DNA from: Chromera velia
Taxonomy: Eukaryota; Sar; Chromeraceae
Assembly (NCBI GenBank): GCA_018398765.1
Contig: JAHBMJ010003334.1
Span: forward strand, 1-11,261
Direction: 5' to 3'
DNA: 11,261 nucleotides
Shown: positions 1 to 8,422 of the stretch, piece by piece
Layout of the letters: the number at the start of each line of letters is the position of its first letter
Position numbering within the stretch: the first letter of the stretch is position 1
Notes under the pieces: model-generated
Database searches by the model: none
What the model saw: only the letters and a program-made list of their open reading frames with translations
What the model was told of the DNA's origin: nothing
Translations under genes and position numbers: made by a program

Positions 1-55
1 AGGCACCCACGCCAACAGGCCCCCGATCTTTCTCATCTCATTCCTGCGACTTAGT
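1..55 (-). other. Start of the 3' untranslated region of the minus-strand gene
   Basis: These bases follow the TAG stop of the minus-strand gene. I see no further reading frame of note and no recognisable polyadenylation signal before the window ends. Confidence 0.4.
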
Positions 56-473
56 CTACCGCCACCCCGGCTGCCGGGGGCCGCCCTCCTCCGGCACAGA
101 ACCTCCCTCGCCGCCTTGCCCATGCCCACGCGCACCCCTCGCATCCCGGCCCTGGGATCTCTCTGAGTCTGTAACCCCCCCCATCGACTCCCTCGCCCTC
201 TGCCTCTCCACTTCCTCCGGTGCCTCCGCTAGCGCTGTCCCAGAACCTCGCTCTCGGCGGAGAGTGCCAGCCAAGTCAGGAATGGCACCGGGGCCGAAAA
301 GGGACATCGAGGGGTTATCAATGCCGGCAGGTCTCCTACCACTCCTCCCGATCGTCCCCCATTCCGAAGCATCCCCTGACACCGCTCGGCCTCTCACATT
401 CATTCTTGACTGCGCGTTGGAGGGGGTTAAGACCCACAGCCCCGACTGGCCGACTGCTGCAGCAGGACCTCCA
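56..473 (-). CDS. Last exon of the unknown gene
   Basis: The acceptor is a T-rich stretch ending CTGTCGTCAG, and the exon enters with two bases carried over, matching the donor at 556 across an 82-base intron. It encodes about 138 residues beginning GGPAAAVGQSGLWVLTPSN. The composition is rich in Gly, Arg, Glu and Ser, probably disordered, and it ends at TAG (58-56). The stretch APEEVERQRARESMGG is strongly charged. No motif gives a function. Confidence 0.7.
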
Positions 474-3400
474 CTGACGACAGACGAAACAAAAGACGAG
501 CCACCGTGACCCAACAGTCCCATCTCCCCCCCCACCTCCCCTCTGAGACACTGACTGTGCCTCCGGAGGAAAACCACCGCGGTATCCACCCCTACTTCCT
601 CCCTGACTTCCTACAGCCCCCCTGGATTCCCCGACAGCCTGAACCTTTCCGCCTCTACCCCTACCGCCATCCCCTTGCTGCACCTCGAACGTCCTCTTCT
701 TCACCCCGTTGCCGCCATCGCCGCCCGGTCCCCCACCCCCACCGCCTCTCTTTCCTTTCCCTCCTCCATGACCCGAGCCGCCACCCTCGTCCACCCTTGC
801 CTCCACTCCCCCTGTCTCGCTTTCCACCCCCGTCGCCACCCCCCCCGTCTGGCCCTCCATCCCCACCTCCACCCTCCGTAGACACTGGCATGGGTTCACG
901 GAAAACGAGAGGTCGGACAATGACGAGGGGATGCAGAATCTCGCGTCCCGTTTGGCTCAGTGCGGAGAGCTGCTGGGAAGCGCTTTTGGCTTTCTCCTGA
1001 CGCAGCCTGTTGTTCTCGTCCCGACACCCCTCCCACCTGACCTCATACAGACGGCGGTACCCTCTCACTGAGGCACCACCCGTGGGTGCACCTTGAGCGG
1101 GAGGAATGCTCACAGATGGAGCAGCCGCAGCTGCAGCAGCACCGGCAGCGGCAGCAGTGGCAGTCTGATTCTGTTTCTCTCCCATGCCACCTGCATCCAT
1201 GTCCTCGTTTCCATTTGCCGTCTCTGCAGGAGGGGGGGTATGCTGAAGATCTGTCTCCCCCTCTTCCTCGTGAAGGAAGGTGAAGAGGTTCTCTTCCCTC
1301 AGGAGAGACATCACCCTGTCTGTGAGGGCACGGATCTCTGCCTCCACATCCCTTCTCGAGCGGAGCTGCCACGGAAAGGCTTTGTTTCTGAAGATCGCGT
1401 TCAGTTGAAGCACGTAGACTTCCGGGGGGACCTCGGGGGGATTCTTTGCTGCATAGCGCTGCAGAGACTGCTTAGCGCCCTCTATGCGCAGCAGTAGCGT
1501 CCGCTTCGGTGTTCTTTCTTCTGGATCGACTGCGCCGTCCCCCCTATCGCTTCTCCGTGAGGAACTGGGGGGCGGGGGTGGCGGTGCGGGGACTGATGGG
1601 TCCTCGATCTGGATGCGCTCACTCTCCTTCTCCAGCTCGACGCCGAGGCCGGGTTTGTTGAACTCGAACTTCAACTCGCTCAAGGAGTGCAAGCTAAACG
1701 TGTCTCCTTCCGGTGGAAGTAGCGTCACACTGCTGCTGCTGCTGCTGCTACTGCTACTGGTGTGAGTGGGATCGGGTGAAGAGGTGGCGCTGCAGTCAAC
1801 GAGTTCATCCATCATGCGGTAAATAAAGGCACGCCTGAAAGAGAGGTGCTGAAGGGAGCTTCAGGCATCGACTTCCTGCAAGAAAAAAAAAGAAGCCTGC
1901 CTATTGAACAGAACTCAGAAAACAGGGCGGGAGACGATGGAGGGGCCAAAACAGTCGGTTTCGGAGCGGAAATCTGAGGGAGTACGCGCCTTACCGCCCA
2001 GTTCGAAGAACTAACCTGGGGAACGTGGAGGCCTTCGCGACAAAACCGGACATTCAAGAGAATCTTCACGCTCGTCGAAACCGCTTGTACGTCGAGTCCG
2101 TCTGAGAGGAGAGGAGACGAGAGGAGAGGAGAGAGGGGCGACAGGCAGTAAAGGTCCATCTCCAAGTCGAGTAGAAACAACATTGATCGAATTCTACAGC
2201 CATGCTCAGAGGAGAGGAAGAAAAGTTCAGAGGGGAAAATACAGAAAAGGACGGCCTCACACAGAGAGGAGGGAAGACAAAGCGTAGGCCAAAGACAAAC
2301 CCCCCGTCCACCCACACACCCACGAATCTTGCTGCATGTTGAAAAAGGCGGGCACACGAAGGTCGGAAAGGGACAGAAGAGCGATTGTCTACACGCAAAG
2401 AGAGAGAGGAAGTCATTGAAACATGTATGCGCCCAAAAAAGAGATAGATGGAGAGACAGAGAGACAGAGAGACAAAGAGACAGACAGACAGACAGACACA
2501 CACACGCACGCACAGAGAGAGAGAGAGACAGAGAGAAAGACAGAGACAGAGAGAAAGACAGAGACAGAGAGAAGGACAGACAGACAGAAAGAGACCACTC
2601 ACCTTGCACCCTCATGAGGACATCGAAAGGCCACCTTGCCTCCACCTCCACATTCTTCCACCCACAGGAGAGTTCGCGATACCGCAATGCTCTTTCTGCC
2701 TGCTTCTCCAGTCGTGTAATCCTCGAGTCTGTGCCGGGGGGGGCAGTCTTCACTGTGAACGTCTTCCCTGTTCAAACGCCTCCTGCCTGATGAATTCCGA
2801 CAGGTCAGCTTCGTTCATCAGCGGTGTGCCCCTCTGCGGGACAAGCTGCTGTCTCCGCTCGACAAAAACAACGGCTTCCTTCTTGAGGTATCTGCGGCAA
2901 AAGCCAGCCTGATAACCAAACTCATCGCTGTGCAAGCTAAGCTCCTCTACCTGATTTCTCAGGTTCTGCAGGGTCAACAGACTGCAGAGACGGCGCTCAA
3001 GGGCCTCTTTCTCTGCTTGAATCCTTCCACTTCCCTCAAAGATGAAGGCAGGGTCTTGCAGGATCGGAAGGGGAACCCTCAGACGAGCGAGTTTCTCTCT
3101 TGCTGGGTTGCACATGTCCCGCCCCTCATACTGCATCCCCTTCAACGGATCCCCCTCCTCGCATGTCAACCAGTCGTGGTTAAGGTGCGCGTACTGTGGG
3201 TCCTTCAGATCTCTCCCTCCGCCCCCCTTCAACCCTGAAAGGCCACGTCTGCACCCAAAAGCAAGGGCCCCGTATTTCTCAGCCCCCGTCCCCTCAGCCT
3301 TCAATTCAGGAAGGAATTCTTTCCTGAAGGTGTCGCGCTTAAGAGAATCGGTAGGGGGATCGGAACGGATGAGGGCGTCGACTGCTTCTGTGAGTGTCTT

Positions 3401-5022
3401 CAGCATGTTCGCAACCAGCTCGGGAAAATTCTTGAGCCCCCCCTCCTCAGTCTGTATCTTCTCTTTTGGAGAGACTGCACGCATGAGAAAGAGAGGAAGA
3501 GAGAGAGCCAAAAGTCTACGAAACAAAGCATCTAAGGCGGTCGTTGGGAGACAGAGGAAGTGTGTGCGTGTATGAGAGAGGGAGAGAGAGACGGGTGGCG
3601 CAAGCTGCTTGCTGATAGAGAGAAGTTAGAAGGGAAGGGAACGGAAGGGACGGGGTGGGAAAATCAAGTGAAAGAAAAAAACAACAAACAAGAAAAAGTG
3701 CCTGACTCCTGTAACGGGCCCCCACCTGCTCATAGAACTTTCCCTCATACACTCTGTGTGTAACAGAATGGATGGATTGTTTAACTCACCGATCACGAGT
3801 TCGTACTTGTACAGAAGCCCTGCAGAAATATCGAGGAAAAGGGGGGGGGGGGGGGGGACAAGAAAAGAGGTGACTGTCGTAATTGAGTGAGTGAGTCAGT
3901 GAGTGCACATGACGCAGTTTGCCACCTCGAAGTGCCGTGAGAAGGGTGGAGGGTGATAAACAAACACTTCATGCGTGCAGGGTCGAAGGTCACGCAGACA
4001 ATAGCCAACTTGAAGACAGGAAGACACTGAAGGAAAGACAGAAAGAGCTCTGTTCTGGGAGGGAGGACCGAAGAAAAGAAGGCCGTGTCACTGATCGAGT
4101 GCATGCACTCAGTGTCGTTTCTCTCTCCCTCCTGGCAGTGCGCAGAGGGACCAAGCAAGCGATCGACTGTCAGTGACCAACCCGTAACGGAGACTGCGTG
4201 CTTGGATTCCGGTCCTCCCAGAGAAAGGAGAACTTTATTGAAGATGGGGGCAGTGTCGGCCAGTGGCGGAGGGATTTCGGGGGGGTCGCTCCGACTCAGG
4301 GCTCTGCACGCCCCTCTCCACCCTAGAAGAAAGTCCGGCTTTTCCAACCGCTCTTTGATCGCTGTAAGTTGCTTCATCAAACCCGGGAAGGGTGCACTCT
4401 CTTCCTGCTTCACCTCCAGACCTGAAACGCAGATCTCTGCCCTCAGAAGAAATCGTCCCTCCCCATCCCTGAACAGAGAGGTGTCCATCTGGTCCTCCTG
4501 AGCCACTCTGACATGCTCCAGAGAAAAGGTGCCTTCTCCCGCTCCCGCATTCTGCCAGGTAGTGGCCCTGATGATATCCTCCACGTCAGCACAAATGTTG
4601 TCAGTCAGCCGTCTCCGATACCACGGAAATCGCGCGAACGCAGTGTCCAGCTCCTCAGTGCCCGGATCGACGGGAGCACTGACTGCAGACACAAACGAAC
4701 AAACAACGGGGCCGTGCTCAACTAAGGAGAGGCATCAAGCGCTTCCTCTGCGACTGGAAACACACACAAAGCCAAAGTGGATAGAAATATAAAACAGTGC
4801 AGAAAGGGTAAGGTGGAGAGCTTTCAGGTCGAAAAAAGAAAAAGCAAGCGCCACTCATCGCTGCTCTCCATGCACCCAAATTTGTCATCCAACTATTTCT
4901 GATGATCCAAAACTGACCGAAGTCAACGCTGAGATGAACCTCTGTAGTTGTAGGAGCTCCAGAGTTTTCACGTCGGCATGATAGTCAGTGTCCACAGTAC
5001 TGTGGTGTGCAAGGAGAGACAT
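56..5022 (-). CDS. Seven-exon gene for a large protein of unknown function
   Basis: I do not recognise this protein. The model joins 5022-4918, 4682-4182, 3819-3790, 3474-2603, 2101-2016, 1848-556 and 473-56, about 1100 residues. Most junctions agree in phase and use GT-AG sites with donors of the form GTNAGT. The protein starts MSLLAHHSTV, has charged helical stretches likely to form coiled coils (for example SRITRLEKQAERALRYREL), then a serine run, a proline run, an alanine run and a Gly/Arg-rich C-terminal part. No signal peptide or membrane segment is evident. Problems remain: the first junction does not fit by the best donor, the donor after the second exon is ambiguous, and the frame shifts near 2752-2772 and near 839-846. 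These could be assembly errors or real lesions. It is divergent from the patatin-like gene to its right. That a real gene is present is likely; its function is unknown. Confidence 0.75.
556..1848 (-). CDS. Long low-complexity exon of the unknown gene
   Basis: The chosen acceptor is CTCCCTTCAG before 1848, which joins in phase 0 to the previous exon and gives HLSFRRAFIYRMMDELVDC. It is followed by a ten-residue serine run coded by a CTG-type repeat seen on the plus strand at about 1733-1760. Next come a structured-looking stretch (FSLHSLSELKFEFNKPG), a proline run, a helical segment (RRDVEAEIRALTDRVMSLL), an alanine run and a Gly-rich tail. In the first frame the tail runs on to TAG at 663-661. 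A second frame in the same region reads into SRGGYRGGFPPEA and reaches the donor GTCAGT after 556 in exactly the phase the last exon needs. A one-base change in the 8-base C run at 839-846 would join the two. Confidence 0.75.
2016..2101 (-). CDS. 86-base exon of the unknown gene
   Basis: The acceptor is a CT-rich tract ending CTCTCAG and the donor is GTTAGT after CCCCAG. The exon takes one base from the previous donor (GTGAGT after 2603) to make GAC, then encodes DGLDVQAVSTSVKILLNV and on to HVPQ, ending in phase 0. Both splice sites and the phase agree, so the exon is well supported. The preceding intron (2602-2102) is filled with the GACA/GAGA repeat seen on the plus strand. Confidence 0.8.
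2451..2595. repeat. GAGACA/GACA microsatellite in an intron of the minus-strand gene
   Basis: The plus strand carries purine-rich repeats of GAGACA, GACA, CACA and GAGA type. In the transcript of the minus-strand gene this reads as a TCTGTC/CT/GT tract placed just after the donor that follows 2603, within the 501-base intron. The long Arg/Glu/Gln and Ser/Leu/Cys frames across it are products of the repeat. Confidence 0.9.
2603..3474 (-). CDS. Main central exon of the unknown gene, with a frame break
   Basis: The acceptor is a pyrimidine tract ending ATGCGTGCAG. The exon begins in phase with the 30-base microexon and reads VSPKEKIQTEEG. It encodes about 290 residues, largely charged and helical, including NHDWLTCEEGDPLKGMQ and several heptad-like stretches. 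The first frame meets TGA at 2752-2750. The next frame, open from about 2772, carries on with TVKTAPPGTDSRITRLEKQ and is clearly protein-like down to the donor GTGAGT after 2603. One base appears to be missing somewhere between 2752 and 2772, or the gene really is shifted there. No intron with normal sites explains it. Confidence 0.8.
3790..3819 (-). CDS. 30-base microexon (LLYKYELVI)
   Basis: This tiny exon lies between an acceptor ending TTTCTGCAG, itself preceded by a 17-base C tract on the transcript strand, and the donor GTGAGT. Read in the one phase that fits the following exon, it encodes LLYKYELVI, and its last base completes a valine with the first two bases of the exon at 3474. Both splice sites, the phase match and the protein-like content support it. 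It is easy for gene finders to miss. Confidence 0.75.
3841..3857. repeat. 17-base G run (C tract upstream of an acceptor)
   Basis: On the transcript strand of the minus-strand gene this is a run of 17 C followed by a TTTTCCTC stretch and then the acceptor of the 30-base microexon. It may act as part of the polypyrimidine tract. Its length in the assembly is likely unreliable. Confidence 0.85.
4182..4682 (-). CDS. Second exon of the unknown minus-strand gene
   Basis: The acceptor is a T-rich stretch ending TGTCTGCAG just before 4682, and the exon enters with one base carried from upstream. It encodes SAPVDPGTEELDTAFARF and onward, about 165 residues of well-mixed composition with no recognisable domain, including the segment PWYRRRLTDNICADVEDII. 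The 3' end is uncertain. The next exon requires one leftover base, and the in-phase choices are GG then GTTGGT (end 4182) or ATCA then GTGACA (end 4092). Neither matches the GTNAGT pattern of the other donors. I prefer 4182 because the residues beyond it look less protein-like, but this is weak. Confidence 0.7.
4918..5022 (-). CDS. First coding exon of the unknown minus-strand gene
   Basis: The ATG at 5022-5020 is preceded in frame by a TGA four codons upstream, so it is the first possible start. It opens 35 codons reading MSLLAHHSTV and continuing through a leucine-rich helical stretch (KTLELLQLQRFISALTS). The exon stops at TCG followed by GTCAGT, the donor type used elsewhere in this gene. 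That donor leaves phase 0, while the next exon needs one leftover base. Two fixes are visible. One is a weaker donor four bases later (last exon base 4914), giving a VISAP join. The other is a 31-base exon at 4753-4723 followed by an implausibly short 40-base intron. I cannot decide between them. Confidence 0.6.
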
Positions 5023-5404
5023 TGTGACGTCTCAGAGATAGAAACTGTAAAGAAACCAGAAAGAAGAAAATGTACGGACGCCTGTTTCCTGTGAGTCAAC
5101 TGTGTCAATTGGAATCCATTTGGTCTCACATAGAGCTCCAGCAGAATTCCGTGTGAAGCCAGCTGGGGAGACGGCCTTCTGCAAAACCTTTCTCTATAGC
5201 TGCATCGCTTCGCAAAGCTAAGAAGAGTTTCTGGAGAACCAAAAATTGAAGTCAATCCCCGGCAAATCGAGTACACCTTCGTTGCTTATTAATACGTCAG
5301 CATACTGAATTCCACGTGTCTGGTCGATCACTTTAAAGTTGTGCCAGTAAATTTGTTCTCTGTGACTCATTCACGCGATGACCATCTCTGTCTTCATGGC
5401 GCAA

Positions 5405-5512
5405 AAGCCGGCCCTCCGCCCCCGCGCGCGCGCGGCGGCCGCGCGGCCCCCCCCCCCCCCCCNNCCCCGCATCCCGCCGCGCGACCAGCGCCTATCCCGC
5501 GCCTGCATGCAA
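5405..5512. other. GC-rich block with assembly gap (NN at 5463-5464)
   Basis: A CG-alternating stretch with GCGGCCGC leads into a 16-base C run (5447-5462), two unknown bases and four more C. More GC-rich sequence follows. The base content changes sharply against the AT-rich flanks. The unknown bases mark an unresolved homopolymer or a scaffold join, so spacing and continuity here should not be trusted. Confidence 0.8.
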
Positions 5513-5565
5513 TCGCCTGCATATGACAAACAACAGTTTGCAGACATTGTCAGACAGTCAGATCA

Positions 5566-5610
5566 TGTCAGATCTGACAAATGATGACAAATGACACCTC
5601 AAGTTTGAGG
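5566..5610. repeat. Short palindromes near TGACAAA repeats
   Basis: TGTCAGATCTGACA (5566-5579) is a perfect 14-base palindrome. It is followed by TGACAAA repeats and by CCTCAA-gt-TTGAGG (5597-5610), a 6-base-pair hairpin. They lie just right of the GC-rich gap block. They may be regulatory or remains of a small mobile element; neither can be shown here. Confidence 0.5.
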
Positions 5611-5951
5611 ATGTGATGAATCACGAACTTGTGGAAGTCTGTTTTCCCAGCTAGTTCCTCACATATGTGATACGGACTCACCAAACCAATGTCAAACCGC
5701 TTTCTGTCTCGTCCAGCGGAAGGTTCGGTGAATCCTTCGATTGATTTCCTCCGTTAGAACAACCATTGATGCCTTGCACAGCTCGATCGGGGCTTTGTAT
5801 TTGTCTGTAGACTGTTCGCATTCACAAATTTGACATTCCTTGTCTATTTGTCTATCTGATGAGAAGAAGAGATGTCGACTTGTCTTGAGTCTGTTGTCCC
5901 CTGAATGCTAATTCTTTTTCTTTCACTGCGGATCTCATTTGTTCTTTTCAG

Positions 5952-6446
5952 TCTCGCTTTTTCATCTTTGAGGGCCTCTTTTCTGCGTACCCTCGTTTCA
6001 AAAGGACGTGCCTGCTTCCACTTCAAAAAAGGCGCTCTCGCAGCTCTCTACCCACATCCGGGACACGGGCGACTGACCAAATTGGACGACGAAAAGGACC
6101 GGCAGCATGTCTCAGTCCTGAACTCTTCAGAGGACCCCTCTCTCTTTGAAATTATTTCCGAGAGACTCACCCAACAAATGACAGAAGAGGGCACACGCAC
6201 CCTGCGAGCCCCCCAGATGGTCGACTCCTTGCCCCCTGCCGGAGACGGAGACGGGAGTGAGGCGAGGGAGACAGCACAGACAGCGAACGAGGGAGACCTA
6301 CCCTTCGAGATCGGGTTTTCCTTTTCCCCTGCCGGCCTTCTCTTCCCCTATCACCTGGGTGTGGCACAGAAGCTCCAGGAAGTAGGCCTCCTCACCAACA
6401 GAACGCCCATCTGCGGGGCGTCTGCAGGGGCTCTCACCGCCATCGC
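5952..6446 (+). CDS. Patatin-like gene: exon with oxyanion loop and GASAG nucleophile
   Basis: The acceptor is a strong T-rich tract ending TTCTTTTCAG, with a branch-site-like TGCTAAT about 40 bases upstream, and the exon enters with two carried bases. The first 110 or so residues are unconserved and partly charged. The conserved part starts at IGFSFSPAGLLFPYHLGVA and reaches the nucleophile ICGASAGALTAIA. The exon ends after ATCGC at 6446, at donor GTCAGT, which leaves phase 2 as the next exon needs. Reading past this donor gives sequence that no longer resembles the family. Confidence 0.85.
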
Positions 6447-7018
6447 GTCAGTCGCCCTTCCCCCGCCTTCTTTCGGGCCATCAATTTTGTGCACTAGCTT
6501 AGATGTGCGAGTGCTTTTGGCGAGCCATGTCCCCGTTTCAGCAACCCTGCTGCTCTCAGAAGGAGATAGAGACTGCGTTCATAGCTTGTCTGGAAGAAAG
6601 ATGGTTTCTGTGGTTATGAGTGTGAAGAAGAATCTGACTGAGACCTTGCAGAACTCCAGGAAGGAATTTTTCCTGGCTGTCTTCGTTTTTGTCCCTTCTT
6701 TCCTTATTGGCTCATACTGGTGCCTGTTCGCAAACATTTCGTCATTCCTGCCGCCCTCCCTCCCTGCCTACCCTGCCTGTATCTCTCTCTCTCTCTCCCC
6801 CCCTCTCTCTGTGTGTGTGTGTGTGTGTCTCTGTCTCTCTCTGCCTCTCTGTCTCTCTCTCTGCCTCTCTCTCTCTCTCTCGCTCTCTCTCTCTCTGTGT
6901 GTGTGTGTCTCTCTCTGTCTCTCTCTCTGTCTCTCTCTGCCTCTCTCTCTCTCTGTCTCTCTCTGCCTCTCTCTCTCTCTGTCTCTCTCTGTCTCTCTCT
7001 CTCTGTCTCTCTCCCTCT

Positions 7019-7060
<42 letters not shown>

Positions 7061-7082
7061 GTCTCTCTCTGCCTCTCTCTGC

Positions 7083-7135
<53 letters not shown>

Positions 7136-8206
7136 CGCGCGCGCGCCCGTGCAAAAATGTCTGCAGTATTGGCTTGGAGCTCCCCTTCGCTACAATGGAA
7201 GACGCAATTCAGAGTCAGTCTGGGAGGATGAGTGCAATGATGGGCTTAGTGGATCAGGCCTTCTTTTCTTTTCTTTTCTTTTATGCTTGCGGTGTTTGAA
7301 CTGCGGCGACGTCTTGGCTGCGGCGACGAAATCGTAGAACTGTGACAAAATTCAGAGAATGGGACTGAAGAGCGACACATTGATCGCTTGAGAGACTTTC
7401 TTTGTTGTGCGAAATCTACATCCACTTCGATGAATCCAAACAAACCCGCTCGTCCGTTCGGGAGGTACAGGAAAGCTCTCTGTTATCCTCGTCACAGCTG
7501 TTCTTTCCATGCTGCTCACCAACACAATCTATTTCGAATGTCGTTCCAATTCTGATAGAGATGTGCATGTCCAAATACTGCTGCTTCTGCTGCTGCAGGG
7601 CTGTGTGCTGACTGCAAAGCCTCTGGGACAGCGGGCCGTTTGAACACGGTGCTGCGACGGGAACTGGATATTCTTCTTCCAGACGACGCACACGAGAAGC
7701 TGAACAGCCGTCCGGCCCCCGTGATCATTTCCTACTCATCCCTGTCGTTAGGGGAACCGGAGGGGAACGACAAGAGACCCTACTCTGGCCCTGCCCTGAG
7801 GGGCGCCCGTTTTATTTCCAACTTCCGGTCCAAGCAGGACCTCATAGAAGTCATGTGCGCCTCCTGCTGCGTTCCCTTCTGGTTCTCGGGGTGGCCGGCC
7901 GTGTCCTGTCGGGGAGAATACTGTGTGGACGGATTTTTCGCGGTGCCGCAGAGATTTTTTGGGTGCCCTTCTGCACGTGAGTGCATGGGCGTCTTTTCTT
8001 TCTTTCTTCTTGTGCTGTTGATGTGGTTCTGGTGGTGAGCTTCTCCAGGAGAGTCCAGCGCTTCTGTGATTTTTCCGTCCTCGTTTTCTCGTCGGGCGGG
8101 CAGAGCAGAAAAAAATCGCATTGTGTCTTCATGTCTGCCGGTGTGTGTGTCCGTCAGTCCTTTTGCCTCTGTCGGCCTGCCTTCCTGCCGAAGAATTTGT
8201 CTGCCT

Positions 8207-8257
<51 letters not shown>

Positions 8258-8368
8258 TGTGTGTGACGAGTCTCTCCCTCTCGATCCCCCGCATGCATGC
8301 AATCCCCCCATGCACCGCTTTCTCTCTCTCTCTCTGTCTCTCTCTCTCTGTCTCTCTCTCTGTCCCCG

Positions 8369-8422
<54 letters not shown>

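Larger units (their letters stand above)
5023..5951. other. Divergent intergenic and 5' region between the two genes
   Basis: This stretch separates the ATG of the minus-strand gene from the first supported exon of the patatin-like gene. It is AT-richer than the genes apart from the GC-rich block around the gap. It should hold both promoters and any upstream exon of the patatin-like gene, but I could not place one. A candidate ATG at 5070 followed by GTGAGT at 5091 is in the wrong phase to join 5952 directly and sits only 48 bases from the other gene's start. No TATA box or other promoter motif can be named with confidence. Confidence 0.5.

Noticed and set aside
506-1000. Plus-strand proline-rich frame
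   Set aside because: It is the shadow of the Gly-rich part of the minus-strand gene, which has matching splice sites.
2329-2912. Plus-strand Arg/Glu/Gln/Asp-rich frames over the GACA repeat
   Set aside because: The repeat is open in several frames at once and lies in an intron of the minus-strand gene.
5070-5090. Plus-strand ATG with seven codons followed by GTGAGT, as a first exon of the patatin-like gene
   Set aside because: It leaves phase 0 while the exon at 5952 needs two carried bases, and it starts 48 bases from the other gene's ATG. Not excluded if another exon lies between.
4968-5276. Minus-strand 102-residue frame upstream of the first exon
   Set aside because: It runs in a different frame from the convincing start at 5022 and overlaps it; its composition is not protein-like and no splice site links it to the gene.
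6689-7337. Long open frames of Ser, Leu, Cys and Val runs across 6781-7149
   Set aside because: They are translations of the CT/GT microsatellite inside an intron whose ends are set by phase-matched splice sites.
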